Below are positions 26,815 to 35,822 of a stretch of 64,000 nucleotides of DNA, piece by piece. The DNA is from Paraburkholderia domus (GTDB lineage: Bacteria > Pseudomonadota > Gammaproteobacteria > Burkholderiales > Burkholderiaceae), in assembly GCF_905220705.1 (NCBI RefSeq), contig NZ_CAJNAT010000018.1, positions 62,001-126,000 on the forward strand, read 5' to 3'. The notes beneath the pieces were generated by a model. The model saw nothing but the letters and a program-made list of their open reading frames with translations. It had not been told where the DNA came from and did no database searches. Position numbers and translations under genes: made by a program. Every line of letters starts with the position of its first letter. The first letter of the stretch is position 1.

Positions 26815-27513
26815 TCACCACGGCGACACGTTGAGGAAGAAGCGCTGCAGCCAGCCCATGTTTTCGGCCTCGTCGAGATAGCCCTTCGCGGAGTATTCGA
26901 TCTTCGCATCGGCCACCTGGGTCGAGTACACGGCATTCAGACTGGAAATCGTATTCGGATTCACGACGCCGGAGAAACGCACGAATTCGTTGCCCTGGTT
27001 GATCAACATCTGTTTCTCGCCGCTCACCGCCAGGTTGCCGTTCGGCAGCACGCCCGTCACCGTCACGGTGATCGTGCCGTTGAAGGTGTTCGACGCGTTC
27101 GCGCCGCCAGTGCCGTTGAACACGTTCGCGCCATTCGCGCTCAGGTTGGTTTTGCCGAACAGTCCAGCCAGGAAGCCCGCCGTCGGTACGCTGAAGTTGG
27201 TGCTGCCCGTCCGGTTCGCGTTGGCGCCCGACGATTTCGTCGCGTTGACATTTTCCTGAATCACGATCGTCAAAATGTCGCCGACATTGCGCGGCCGCTG
27301 GTCTTCGAACAGCGGCCGGCCCGCGTAACCCGGGTTGTAGATCGAGCCCGGCGTTTGCATCTGCGGTGGCATCGGCGGCACGGCCGTCATCGGTTGCTGC
27401 GTGATCGGCTGCTTCGGCACGAGGCCGCAACCGCCCAGCGCCGTAAGCAGCGTGAGCTGCACGAGTGCCTGAGCGGTATGCGAATGGACCGGATTGCGAG
27501 TGAAGTGCGACAT
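26815..27513 (-). CDS. flgH: FlgH, flagellar L-ring lipoprotein
   Basis: 232-residue outer-membrane ring lipoprotein. Lipobox LGGC with the acylated cysteine at residue 29; conserved PLFEDQRPRNVGDILTIVIQE and FSGVVNPNTISSLN follow. Sits 30 bases after flgG. Confidence 0.95.
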   Translation of the reverse strand: MSHFTRNPVHSHTAQALVQLTLLTALGGCGLVPKQPITQQPMTAVPPMPPQMQTPGSIYNPGYAGRPLFEDQRPRNVGDILTIVIQENVNATKSSGANANRTGSTNFSVPTAGFLAGLFGKTNLSANGANVFNGTGGANASNTFNGTITVTVTGVLPNGNLAVSGEKQMLINQGNEFVRFSGVVNPNTISSLNAVYSTQVADAKIEYSAKGYLDEAENMGWLQRFFLNVSPW

Positions 27514-27543
27514 CTTGATTACCGCCTCTTAATTCCCTGTCCC

Positions 27544-28332
27544 TCAAACCTGCATCTGGCTGAGGGTCTGCAGCATCTGGTCGGAGGTCGTCACGGCCTT
27601 GCTGTTGATTTCGTAAGCGCGCTGCGTCTGGATCATGTTCACCAGTTCCTGCACCACGTTCACGTTCGATGCTTCCACGTACCCCTGATTCAACGTGCCG
27701 GCGCCGTTCAGGCCCGGTTGCGCGATGTTCGGCGCGCCCGACGAAGCGGTTTCCGCGAACAGGTTTTCGCCCTTCGCATCCAGACCGGCCGGGTTGATGA
27801 AGGTCGCGAGCTGCATTGAGCCGAGTTGCTGGCTGTTGGTCGAGCCGGCGACGGTGATCGACACCACGCCGTCGCTGCCGATCGTGAGCGAGGTGGCGTT
27901 GGTCGGAATCGTGATGGCCGGGATGACCTGATAGCCGCTCGACGTTACCAGCTGGCCCTGCGCATTGGTTTGGAACGAACCGTCGCGGGTGTAAGCGGTC
28001 GTGCCGTCGGGCATCTGCACCTGGAAGAAGCCCTGGCCGTTGATGGCGACGTCTTTCGAATTACCGGTCTGCTGCAGATTGCCCTGCGTGTACAGGCGCT
28101 CGGTGGCGACCTGTTGCACGCCAGTGCCGAGCTGGATGCCGGACGGCAGTTCGGTTTGCTGCGTCGAGTTCGCACCCGGCTGGCGGATGGTCTGATACAG
28201 CAGATCCTCGAAAACCGCACGCGAGCCTTTGAAGCCGTTCGTGCTGACGTTCGCGAGGTTGTTCGAAATCACGTCCATCTGCGCCTGTTGCGCATTCATG
28301 CCGGTAGCGGCGATGTAGAGTGAGCGGTTCAT
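27544..28332 (-). CDS. flgG: FlgG, distal rod protein
   Basis: 262-residue distal rod protein with canonical N-terminus (SLYIAATGMNAQQAQMDVIS, then NLANVSTNGFKGSRAVFEDL) and C-terminus (VQELVNMIQTQRAYEINSKA). Length is exactly that of enterobacterial FlgG. Confidence 0.97.
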   Translation of the reverse strand: MNRSLYIAATGMNAQQAQMDVISNNLANVSTNGFKGSRAVFEDLLYQTIRQPGANSTQQTELPSGIQLGTGVQQVATERLYTQGNLQQTGNSKDVAINGQGFFQVQMPDGTTAYTRDGSFQTNAQGQLVTSSGYQVIPAITIPTNATSLTIGSDGVVSITVAGSTNSQQLGSMQLATFINPAGLDAKGENLFAETASSGAPNIAQPGLNGAGTLNQGYVEASNVNVVQELVNMIQTQRAYEINSKAVTTSDQMLQTLSQMQV

Positions 28333-28362
28333 TCTTCTTCTCCTGGGTGCCGAAGCAACCCG

Positions 28363-29121
28363 TTAGCTAAAGCTGAGCAGCTGGTTGGCAGACTGGTCGT
28401 TCTTGTCCGCGTTTTCCAGCAGCTTGGTCTGCATCTGGAACTGGCGTGCGTTGGTGATCATCGAGACCATCGCGCTCACCGGATTCACGTTGCTGCCTTC
28501 GAGCGAAGCCGGCGCCAGCGTGACGGCCGGATCGGCATCGGCGGGGTTGCCGTCGGCGGTCCGAAAGAGGCCGTCGTCGCCACGCGTCATGGTCTGCGGA
28601 TCCGGATTGACCAGCTTCAGCTGATCGACGGTCACCACCGCGGTCGGCGGATCGCCCGGCGTCAGCGCGGACACCGTGCCGTCCTTGCCGATGGTGATTT
28701 CCGCACCCGGCGGCACCGATACCGGACCGCCGTTGCCGAGCACCGTCTGGTTCAGGGCGTTCACCAGCTGTCCGTTCTCGTCGATATGCAGATTGCCGGC
28801 ACGCGTATAAGCCTCGTTGCCGTCGGCGGTTTGCACCGCCAGCCAGCCCGGCCCCTGAATCGCCACGTCGAGCGGGTTGCCCGTCTGCTGGATCGGCCCC
28901 GGCGTATAGTCGGCGCCCGGCGTCGACGACAGCACGAAGGTGCGCGTGGTGTTGTCGTTGATCGAACTGCCGTCGCCGAACGCCATCGGCACTGCCCGGA
29001 AAGTCGCGAGTTGCGCGCGAAAGCCGGTGGTCGAGGCGTTCGCCAGGTTGTTGGCAACGATAGCCTGCTGTTCGAGCGCTTGTGTACTGCCCGACATCGC
29101 GGTGTAGATCAGCCGATCCAT
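28363..29121 (-). CDS. flgF: FlgF, proximal rod protein
   Basis: 252-residue proximal rod protein (MDRLIYTAMSGSTQALEQQA, NLANASTTGFRAQLATFRA; C-terminus MVSMITNARQFQMQTKLLEN). Typical length and position between flgE and flgG. Confidence 0.96.
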   Translation of the reverse strand: MDRLIYTAMSGSTQALEQQAIVANNLANASTTGFRAQLATFRAVPMAFGDGSSINDNTTRTFVLSSTPGADYTPGPIQQTGNPLDVAIQGPGWLAVQTADGNEAYTRAGNLHIDENGQLVNALNQTVLGNGGPVSVPPGAEITIGKDGTVSALTPGDPPTAVVTVDQLKLVNPDPQTMTRGDDGLFRTADGNPADADPAVTLAPASLEGSNVNPVSAMVSMITNARQFQMQTKLLENADKNDQSANQLLSFS

Positions 29122-29140
29122 GATGGAGAGTCCCGGTCGC

Positions 29141-30676
29141 TTACAGGTTGATCAGGGTCTGGTCGACGGTCTGCTGGGTCTTGATCGTCTGCGCGTTCGC
29201 CTGATAGTTGCGTTGCGCGGTGATCAGGTTGACCAGTTCGCTCGTCAGGTCGACGTTCGAGTTTTCCACCGCGCCGCCTTGCAGCACGCCGTGGTTGGTC
29301 GAGCCCGGTGCCGAGATCTGCGCGACGCCCGATTGGGAGGTCTGCTGGAACTCGTTGTTGCCGAGGTTCACGAGGCCGTTCTGGTTCGAGAAGTTCGCGA
29401 GCACGATCTGGCCGAGCGCCGCGGTCTGCTGATTCGAATAGTTGCCGGTCAGCGTGCCGTCGGCGCCGATCGTGAAGCTCGTCAGCGTGCCGGCTGCGTA
29501 GCCGTCGGGCTGCAGCGAGTTCACGCCATCCTTGCCGCCGTATTGCGTCGTACCGCCGATGTTCAGCGTCAGGTTCTGCGGCGTCGACGAACCGTCGGTG
29601 GTCGGAATGCTGAAGTTGTAGACGAACGGCGTGGTGGTCGCAGTGAACGTCGGCGGATTCGCCACCGGTGTCACAACCTGGGTCGTGCCGAGCAGCGTGC
29701 CCGACGAATTGAAGTTCGCCTGGCCAACCAGGTTTGCCGTGCCAGTCGACGTGCCTGCGTACACGTTCCACGTGCCCGCTGAGGTCTTGGCGAAGTACAT
29801 GTTGACCGTCTGCGAGCCGCCAAGCGAGTCATAGACCGTCGTGCTGGTCGAGTAGTTGTACGTCGACGAGCTGTTCTGGTTGAACGCGACGGCGGTCGGC
29901 TTGACGGTATAGCTGTCCGTGCCCGCAGCAGCCGGCACGCCGTTGAACGTAATGGTCTGGCCGTTGCCGAGCGGGATCGCCGTGCCGGCGGTGTACGCGC
30001 CGTTGGTCGACGTACCGAGCGTGTTGTCGGTCACCGTGTAGGTGGTCGGGGTTGGGAACGTGACGGTGTAGTTGTCGTTGTTCGTGCCCGAAGCCGTATT
30101 CGTGATGGTCGCGCCGGTGGTGGAGAGCGTACCCGTGCTGCTGACGGTCGCCACGGTCGGCGTGCCGAGCATCAGCGGATCTTGCGCGTTCAGGTTCAGG
30201 CCGGCGACGATCTTGGTGGTGGCTTGCGGCGCGATGTTCGCGGTCGGCACGCTGAGCGGCACGGTTTGCGCGGTATTGATGATGCCCGAGCTGTTCGCGG
30301 CGTAGCCCATCAGTTGCAGGCCTTGCGCGTTGGTGATGTAGCCGTTCTTGTCGAGCTGGAACACGCCGTTGCGCGAGTACACCAGCGAGCCGTTGTTCGA
30401 CAGCTGGAAGAAGCCGTTGCCGTTAATGGCGACGTCGAGCGCCTGGTTGGTGCTGGTGATCGTGCCTTGCGAAAACTGCTGCTGCACGTCGGCGAGCTTC
30501 GTACCGATACCGATCTGATTGCCCACCGCCGTCGCCACCGAATTGGCGTACATGTCGGCGAATTGAGCCGCGCCGCTCTTGAAGCCAACCGTATTCGCGT
30601 TGGCGATATTGTTGCCGATCACGTCGAGGTCGCTCGACGATGCCGACAAACCACTCAAACCTTGTTGGTAACCCAT
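29141..30676 (-). CDS. flgE: FlgE, flagellar hook protein
   Basis: 511-residue hook subunit. Conserved ends (MGYQQGLSGLSASSSDLDVI, NIANANTVGFKSGAAQFADM; C-terminus LVNLITAQRNYQANAQTIKT) surround a Thr/Asn/Gly-rich surface domain that accounts for about 100 extra residues relative to the 400-residue Salmonella hook protein. Confidence 0.96.
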   Translation of the reverse strand: MGYQQGLSGLSASSSDLDVIGNNIANANTVGFKSGAAQFADMYANSVATAVGNQIGIGTKLADVQQQFSQGTITSTNQALDVAINGNGFFQLSNNGSLVYSRNGVFQLDKNGYITNAQGLQLMGYAANSSGIINTAQTVPLSVPTANIAPQATTKIVAGLNLNAQDPLMLGTPTVATVSSTGTLSTTGATITNTASGTNNDNYTVTFPTPTTYTVTDNTLGTSTNGAYTAGTAIPLGNGQTITFNGVPAAAGTDSYTVKPTAVAFNQNSSSTYNYSTSTTVYDSLGGSQTVNMYFAKTSAGTWNVYAGTSTGTANLVGQANFNSSGTLLGTTQVVTPVANPPTFTATTTPFVYNFSIPTTDGSSTPQNLTLNIGGTTQYGGKDGVNSLQPDGYAAGTLTSFTIGADGTLTGNYSNQQTAALGQIVLANFSNQNGLVNLGNNEFQQTSQSGVAQISAPGSTNHGVLQGGAVENSNVDLTSELVNLITAQRNYQANAQTIKTQQTVDQTLINL

Positions 30677-30719
30677 GACGGTCTCCGTATCTGGAAAGTC
30701 GTAACTGACTGAATCTGAA

Positions 30720-31451
30720 TCAGAGGATGGCGGCGACGCTGGTCAGCCCCACGGTCGTGCCGTTCGACAGCACGAGGCCCGGCGTACCGTTGCTCTGCGA
30801 AACGACGCTTTGCACCGTTGCACCCGCGAGCGTCGTGGCCGTAGCCTGCTGGCCGTTGATCGTGCCGACCGCGCTGATCGTGTAGGTGCCGTCGGGCAGC
30901 GTGTTGCCGGCCGTGTCGGTCGGCGTCCAGCCCACCGGAATCGTGCCGGCCGACTGCTTGCCGAGGTCGATCGTGTTGACGATCTGGCCTGCCGAATTCT
31001 TCACCACCACCTGCAGATCGCCCACTGCGTTGGCGAGCTGCACGCCGAACGAGCTGGCCTTGCCGCTCGCGACGGTCACCGAGCTGCCCGGCGCGAGCAC
31101 GGTCGAGCCGATCAGCAGCGCGGCTTGCGACTGCTGGCCTGCCGACATCTGCGTGGCGAGCGAGCTGAGCGTCGTGTTCAGCTGGCTGATGCCCGACACC
31201 GTGTTGATCTGCGCCAGCTGCGAAGTCATCTGCGAGCTGTCCATCGGATTGGTCGGATCCTGGTTCTTCAACTGCGCGACGAGCAGTTGCAGGAAGGTGT
31301 TCTGCAGATCGGTCGCCGAGGTGCCCGACGTGCTGCCCGTCGAACTGGTCGCGCTGGTCGCACTCTTGGTGCTGCTGGTGCCGTTCATCGTATCGAGCAG
31401 CGTCTGCGACACGTTCGTGCCGTTGCTGCCGATGGTGGTATTGGTGGTCAA
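30720..31451 (-). CDS. flgD: FlgD, hook cap / hook assembly protein
   Basis: 243-residue scaffold for hook polymerisation. N-terminal Ser/Thr-rich part, then the hallmark FLQLLVAQLKNQDPTNPMDS and QMTSQLAQINTVSGI, and a C-terminal FlgD Ig-like/tudor region. 43 bases before flgE. Confidence 0.95.
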   Translation of the reverse strand: MTTNTTIGSNGTNVSQTLLDTMNGTSSTKSATSATSSTGSTSGTSATDLQNTFLQLLVAQLKNQDPTNPMDSSQMTSQLAQINTVSGISQLNTTLSSLATQMSAGQQSQAALLIGSTVLAPGSSVTVASGKASSFGVQLANAVGDLQVVVKNSAGQIVNTIDLGKQSAGTIPVGWTPTDTAGNTLPDGTYTISAVGTINGQQATATTLAGATVQSVVSQSNGTPGLVLSNGTTVGLTSVAAIL

Positions 31452-31461
31452 GGAATTCTCC

Positions 31462-31887
31462 TCAGGTTCCGATCGTGAGCGTTTTCAGCATCAGTGTCTT
31501 GGCGGTGTTCAGGGTCTCGACGTTGGCCTGGTACGAGCGCGAGGCCGAGATCATGTTGACCATTTCCTGCACCGGGTCGACGTTGGGCAGCGTGACGTAA
31601 CCGTCCGAATTGGCTGCCGGGTTGCCGGGGTCGTAGGCGGTCTTCATCGGCGTCGGGTCGTCGACCACGCCGGTGACCTGCACGCCGCCGATCTGCTGGC
31701 CAGAGCCCGTGCGGGCGCCGCCGATCGGGCTGACCGCGAACACGACCTGCTTGGCCTTGTAGGGCTGGCCGTCGGGGCCGGTCGTGCTGTCCGCGTTGGC
31801 GAGATTCGACGCCGTGACGTTGAGCCGCTGCGACTGCGCTGACATCGCGGAGCCTGCAACACCAAAAATGTTCATCAGGGATGGCAT
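31462..31887 (-). CDS. flgC: FlgC, proximal rod protein
   Basis: 141-residue rod protein with the motif AQSQRLNVTASNLANADSTT and C-terminal MISASRSYQANVETLNTAKT. Ten bases before flgD. Confidence 0.96.
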   Translation of the reverse strand: MPSLMNIFGVAGSAMSAQSQRLNVTASNLANADSTTGPDGQPYKAKQVVFAVSPIGGARTGSGQQIGGVQVTGVVDDPTPMKTAYDPGNPAANSDGYVTLPNVDPVQEMVNMISASRSYQANVETLNTAKTLMLKTLTIGT

Positions 31888-31996
31888 GTTTCCTGACCTC
31901 TCCTGCCGGTTCGACCCGGCCTCAAGTTAAATCCCGTAGCGATTTGTTCCTGCGTACTGCGTGACTCTGTGCGGCGCCGGTCGTTGTGCCGGCTAT

Positions 31997-32491
31997 TTAC
32001 GAGCCCGACTGGATTGCCGCGAGCATCGTCTTGATCTGGCTCGACAACACGGTCATGCCCGATTCGAAGTGCAACGTGTTGTCCGCGAACTGCACGCGCT
32101 CCGTATCGATGTCGACCGTGTTGCCGTCGAGCGCCGGTTGCAGCGGAATGCGGTATTGCAGATTGCCGTAATCGTCAGGCGTGCCGCCGGTCGGTGTCAG
32201 CGTCGCGCGGCCGGACATGTGGCCCGGCGCGGTCGACACCATCGACATGCCGCTCGTCACCCCTGCGGGCTGCGTCATGGCGAGCGTCGAGTTGTTCGAG
32301 GCGCCCGTGCCCGTACTACCGCCCGTCTTCTTCAGCGCGCCGGCCAGCGACGAAGCGAAGTCGACGTCGCGCGCCTTGTACCCGGGGGTATCGGCGTTGG
32401 CGATATTCGACGACAGCAGTTCCTGCCGGTAAGCGCGCACATCGAGCGCCTGGCGGCCAAAGGCGAATTCGGCATCGAGTTTGTCCAGCAT
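31997..32491 (-). CDS. flgB: FlgB, proximal rod protein
   Basis: 164-residue rod protein and first gene of the flgB-J operon. Conserved ALDVRAYRQELLSSNIANAD followed by TPGYKARDVDF. A little longer than usual owing to a Ser/Thr insertion near residue 65. Divergent from flgA across a 227-base region carrying an FlhDC-box-like dyad. Confidence 0.95.
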   Translation of the reverse strand: MLDKLDAEFAFGRQALDVRAYRQELLSSNIANADTPGYKARDVDFASSLAGALKKTGGSTGTGASNNSTLAMTQPAGVTSGMSMVSTAPGHMSGRATLTPTGGTPDDYGNLQYRIPLQPALDGNTVDIDTERVQFADNTLHFESGMTVLSSQIKTMLAAIQSGS

Positions 32492-32623
32492 ATAAATCTC
32501 CGGAGAACGTTCCCGAGGCTTCCCGCTCGCACCTCGCTGAGCCTCGCGTGAGGACTGCGCCGGGCGGAAAGACCTTTTTGCATGAGGTGCATCTTATGGG
32601 CCGAACGCAAGCGGCAATCGGAC

Positions 32624-32651
32624 GAATAACCGGGAAAGGGGGCTTCTATTC
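32624..32651. promoter_or_regulatory. FlhDC-box-like dyad, flgA/flgB intergenic
   Basis: Plus-strand half ATCGG-AC-GAATAAC and minus-strand half AACG-TT-GAATAG face each other; cores GAATA and TATTC are separated by exactly 18 bp, with a C/G-rich spacer containing the shared CCTTT. This is the clearest of the set. E. coli FlhD4C2 likewise binds a single site between divergent flgA and flgB. It is 133 bases from flgB and 68 from flgA. Confidence 0.7.
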
Positions 32652-32718
32652 AACGTTTGCGCAATGGGGGCGCTCACTAGAATGCAAGGCGTACCGATGC
32701 ATTCGATGGAGAATCACG

Positions 32719-34245
32719 ATGGACCAGCCCACCTTCGATCTGACGCACCGCGCGAGCCGCGCGGCGGCGCATCGCGTGGGTGCGGACGTAGTGCGGCGTA
32801 CTTCGCGCGGTGCGCCCCGTCTGCTGACTCGCCTCGTCATGAGCCTGGCTGTATGGGTCGCTGGCGGCATCGTGCTGCTGCCGGCCGCCGCGCAGGCTCA
32901 GGACGCCGGCGGGCCAATCGTGATTCCCGGTCCGGGAGAAAAGAATCCGGCCGCCCTCAACGACCTGGCGGCGCAGATGCAAGCGGCACCGGCGAGGCGC
33001 GTGGGGTCCGCGGCGAGTTTGGCCGCTGCCACCGCGCAGTCGCTGACGCCGGGACCGGCTGCGCGCGACGCCGATCAGTTCACGCGCGCCGCCAACGCAA
33101 GCGGCTCGATCGTCATTCCGGGCGCGGGCGAACCGCCTGCCGCACCGCAAATGATCCGCACCAACTTCAAGCCCGACGCGAACGGCGTCGTGACAATCCC
33201 CGCGACTGGAAGTGCCGGCCTGGCTGCGGCTGCAGCTAATCCAGCGACCGGCATGGCACGCGTCAATGGGGCGCCGGGCTCCCGTCAGGTTGTGCCGGTT
33301 GTGGTGACGCAGACGCCGTCACTCAATGCCGGGCGGCAGGCCGCCGGCGTGCAGTCAGTCATCGCCAATGCACCGAACGGCATAGCCGCCAGCGCACCCG
33401 CTGCCGGTGGCTTCGACAGTCTTGCATCGCGCGGTGAGCCGCCCCAGTTGGGCGCGAACGGCAAGCCTGTCGTGACCACGGCGGCCGCTGCCCCGACACC
33501 CGCACCGATGCCGACCCCGCCCGCCACCATCGCCCGCACGCCCTCGATGCGCCAGGTGGCGCCGGCTGTCGCGCAGCAGAATCTGCAACCCGCAGCGGTG
33601 GCGCAACCCGTGCCGCCGGCCGGCCAGCAAGACGCCGAGGCGATTCGCACTGCCGCGCTCGCCTTCTTGCAGCAGCAATCGGCCGGCTTGCCCGGCAAGG
33701 TCGATATCACCGTGTCGCCCGCCTTCCCGCGTGGCCTCGCGGCCTGCACGACGCTGGAACCCTTCATGCCAAGCGGCGCGCGCCTGTGGGGCCGCATGAC
33801 CGTCGGCGTGCGCTGCGCCGGCGAACGGCCGTGGACTATTTATCTGCAAGCGCGCATTTCGTTGCGCGCCACCTACTATCTGGCCGCCCGCGCGATGGCG
33901 CCGGGCGAAGTGCTCACCGCCGCCGACCTCGTTGCGCGCGACGGCGACCTGACCGGTCTGCCGCAGGCGATCGTCACGGACCCGTCGCAGGCAGTCGGCT
34001 CGGTATCGCTCGTGCGCATCGCCGGCGGCATGCCGCTGCGCCGCGACATGCTGAAAAGCGCGTCGGCGGTGTCGATCGGGCAAACGGTGCGGGTCGTCGC
34101 GGCCGGCGAGGGTTTCGCGATTTCGGCGGAAGGCAGCGCGATGAACAATGCCTCGCCAGGCCAGCAAGTCCGGGTAAAGACGGCCAACGGCCAGATCATC
34201 TCCGGCATCGTCAAGGATGGTTCGACGGTGGAGATCCAGCTGTGA
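32719..34245 (+). CDS. flgA: FlgA, P-ring assembly chaperone with long N-terminal extension
   Basis: 508-residue periplasmic protein; the usual FlgA is about 220-240 residues. The SAF/ChapFlgA domain fills the last 210 residues (YLAARAMAPGEVLTAADLVA, GMPLRRDMLKSASAVSIGQT, VRVKTANGQIISGIVKDGS). The first 60 residues are a long, basic n-region and a signal peptide ending in AAAQAQ. Between lie about 230 Ala/Pro-rich residues with two near copies of IVIPGxGE (32914 and 33106 onward) and a third degenerate one. The ATG at 32719 has GGAGA upstream and starts a sensible signal peptide. Confidence 0.93.
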   Translation: MDQPTFDLTHRASRAAAHRVGADVVRRTSRGAPRLLTRLVMSLAVWVAGGIVLLPAAAQAQDAGGPIVIPGPGEKNPAALNDLAAQMQAAPARRVGSAASLAAATAQSLTPGPAARDADQFTRAANASGSIVIPGAGEPPAAPQMIRTNFKPDANGVVTIPATGSAGLAAAAANPATGMARVNGAPGSRQVVPVVVTQTPSLNAGRQAAGVQSVIANAPNGIAASAPAAGGFDSLASRGEPPQLGANGKPVVTTAAAAPTPAPMPTPPATIARTPSMRQVAPAVAQQNLQPAAVAQPVPPAGQQDAEAIRTAALAFLQQQSAGLPGKVDITVSPAFPRGLAACTTLEPFMPSGARLWGRMTVGVRCAGERPWTIYLQARISLRATYYLAARAMAPGEVLTAADLVARDGDLTGLPQAIVTDPSQAVGSVSLVRIAGGMPLRRDMLKSASAVSIGQTVRVVAAGEGFAISAEGSAMNNASPGQQVRVKTANGQIISGIVKDGSTVEIQL

Positions 34246-34375
34246 AGCGGGGCGGCCGCAAGCCCGGCAGCCTGCGCGCCGATGCGGCTTCAGGCGCTGT
34301 GGATATAGCGGCCATAGAGCCCGTCGCGGGGTCAAATCGACTTGTAAGGAAAGGTAACGCCCGGAGCGATTGCGC

Positions 34376-34403
34376 TAAAGTTTTGATCACGGGTTGCCGT
34401 TAT
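34376..34403 (+). promoter_or_regulatory. Sigma-28 (FliA) promoter for flgM
   Basis: TAAAGTTT (perfect -35), 12 bp, GCCGTTAT (6 of 8 at -10). It lies 29 bases before the flgM GTG. An autoregulatory FliA promoter for its own anti-sigma factor is the rule in enterobacteria. Confidence 0.72.
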
Positions 34404-34431
34404 CAGAATCAAATCGTTCAGGAAGCCAATC

Positions 34432-34791
34432 GTGAAAGTCGATTCCACAACCAATTCGAATCTGCCGACGTTGAAAGACGCCCTGTCCCGCTCGCAGCAA
34501 AGCGACGCGGCGACCGCGAACAGCAATGCGCAGAGTGCGGGCACGAACTCGCCGACCACCACCAGCGGTTCGAGCTCGGGCGACGCCAGCGTCAGCCTGT
34601 CGGGTCTGTCGCAGCATCTGCGCAGCCTCGCGGCGTCCGGTTCGGCCGATATCGACACGGCGCATGTGGAGTCGATCAAGGCAGCCATCAAAGACGGCTC
34701 GCTGACGATCGATTCGAGCAAGATCGCCGACGGCGTGCTGAACACCGCACGCGAACTGTTGCAAAGCAAAACCTCGTCGACCGGCAACTAA
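34432..34791 (+). CDS. flgM: FlgM, anti-sigma-28 factor
   Basis: 119-residue inhibitor of FliA, exported once the hook is complete. The N-terminal part is disordered Ser/Thr/Asn-rich; the sigma-binding C-terminus is clear (DTAHVESIKAAIKDGSLTID, SSKIADGVLNTARELL). Starts at a GTG with AGGAAG seven bases upstream. Its own sigma-28-type promoter is immediately before it, so it can be made both from flgA read-through and late. Confidence 0.93.
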   Translation: MKVDSTTNSNLPTLKDALSRSQQSDAATANSNAQSAGTNSPTTTSGSSSGDASVSLSGLSQHLRSLAASGSADIDTAHVESIKAAIKDGSLTIDSSKIADGVLNTARELLQSKTSSTGN

Positions 34792-34885
34792 TCGACGCAT
34801 CGAAGTACGGTGAATTGCCGGGCGGCATTCGACAAACCCGGCTCGCAGATCATGTGCGAGCCGCCGTGTTCAGCGAGTTGTTGAG

Positions 34886-35332
34886 ATGAAAGACGCCCTG
34901 CTTGCCACCCTCATCGAAGAATATTCGGCCGTCGAGGCTTTTGCCTCGATTCTGACGCTCGAGACCAAGGCACTGACCGCCTTGTCGCCGCTGGAACTGC
35001 TGCCGCCGATCGTCGAGAAGAAAACCGAACTGATCGGCGTGCTCGCCAAGCTCGAGACCACCCGCGATACGCTGCTTGCGGAAATGGGTTTGCCGGCCGG
35101 CTGGCCCGGCATGGAGCTCGCGGCCAGCGCGGATGCGCGGATCGCCGGGCAATGGTCGCTACTGCAAAAGGCCGCCGAACGGGCGCGGCGCTTCAATACG
35201 AGTAACGGTGAATTGATCCGCGTGCGGATGGACTACAACCAGCGAGCACTGACGGCGCTACAAGTGGCCGTCCCGCAGAAAGCCGGCTTCTACGGACCGG
35301 ATGGCCGGATTCCCGCGCGTCCGGCCGCTTGA
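34886..35332 (+). CDS. flgN: FlgN, export chaperone for FlgK and FlgL
   Basis: 148-residue all-helical chaperone that escorts the junction proteins. It shows the FlgN helix pattern (LIEEYSAVEAFASILTLETK, KKTELIGVLAKLETTRDTLL) and the end FYGPDGR. Follows flgM by 94 bases and is closed by a strong terminator. Confidence 0.92.
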   Translation: MKDALLATLIEEYSAVEAFASILTLETKALTALSPLELLPPIVEKKTELIGVLAKLETTRDTLLAEMGLPAGWPGMELAASADARIAGQWSLLQKAAERARRFNTSNGELIRVRMDYNQRALTALQVAVPQKAGFYGPDGRIPARPAA

Positions 35333-35639
35333 AGATTTCGCTGGAACGGCGCGTTTCACGCGCTGACGCGGTTGAGTAAATTGCATTGAACAAAAGGGCT
35401 CGTCTTTGACGAGCCCTTTTGTTTTCCCCTCCCACACAGGGTACCTACGCCCTCCTCCTGCGCGCGTTGGCCATCCGGCCAGGTAGCGCGGAATCCTTCG
35501 TCACGTTGAAATCACAGGCTCCCCCACTGAGGTTACCCGCCGTCACGCGCAGCTTTTCCACGCTGCTTCCGACGGGCCAAGCGGAACGTTACCCACTAGC
35601 GAGGTTGTGTAATCGTGTGTATGATCCGAGGAGTGCAAT
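35333..35639. other. Intergenic region between flgN and hicA
   Basis: Carries the flgN terminator (35392-35425). The remaining 200 bases have no recognisable gene. A TATGAT at 35620-35625 could be the -10 of hicAB, but I could not see a good -35 at the right distance. Confidence 0.5.
35392..35425 (+). terminator. Rho-independent terminator after flgN
   Basis: 13-bp perfect stem AAAAGGGCTCGTC / GACGAGCCCTTTT with a TTT loop, followed by GTTTTC. Ends the flgAMN transcript and insulates hicAB. Confidence 0.92.
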
Positions 35640-35822
35640 ATGAACAGTGCCGAGGTCGTCAAGCTGATTCAAGCCGCTGGTTGGCGGTTGATTCGCACAT
35701 CGGGCAGTCACCATCAATTCCGGCACGCGGTAAAAGCCGGGCTCGTGACCATCCCGCATCCGAAGAAAGATCTTCCACCCGGCACACTGAACAGCATCTT
35801 GAAACAGGCGGGCCTGAAATGA
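35640..35822 (+). CDS. hicA: HicA-family mRNA interferase toxin
   Basis: 60-residue double-stranded-RNA-binding-fold toxin. The HicA features are complete: N-terminal helix SAEVVKLIQAAGW, strand RLIRTSGSHHQFRH carrying the catalytic His (GSHH), then VTIPHPKKDLPPGTLNSILKQAGL. GAGGAG lies upstream of the ATG. Its stop overlaps the hicB start (ATGA). HicA cleaves mRNA and is neutralised by HicB. Confidence 0.94.
   Translation: MNSAEVVKLIQAAGWRLIRTSGSHHQFRHAVKAGLVTIPHPKKDLPPGTLNSILKQAGLK

Noticed and set aside
24647..26881. A 744-codon plus-strand frame opposite flgJ and flgI
   Set aside because: Mirror frame of real genes; His/Arg-rich with no motif.
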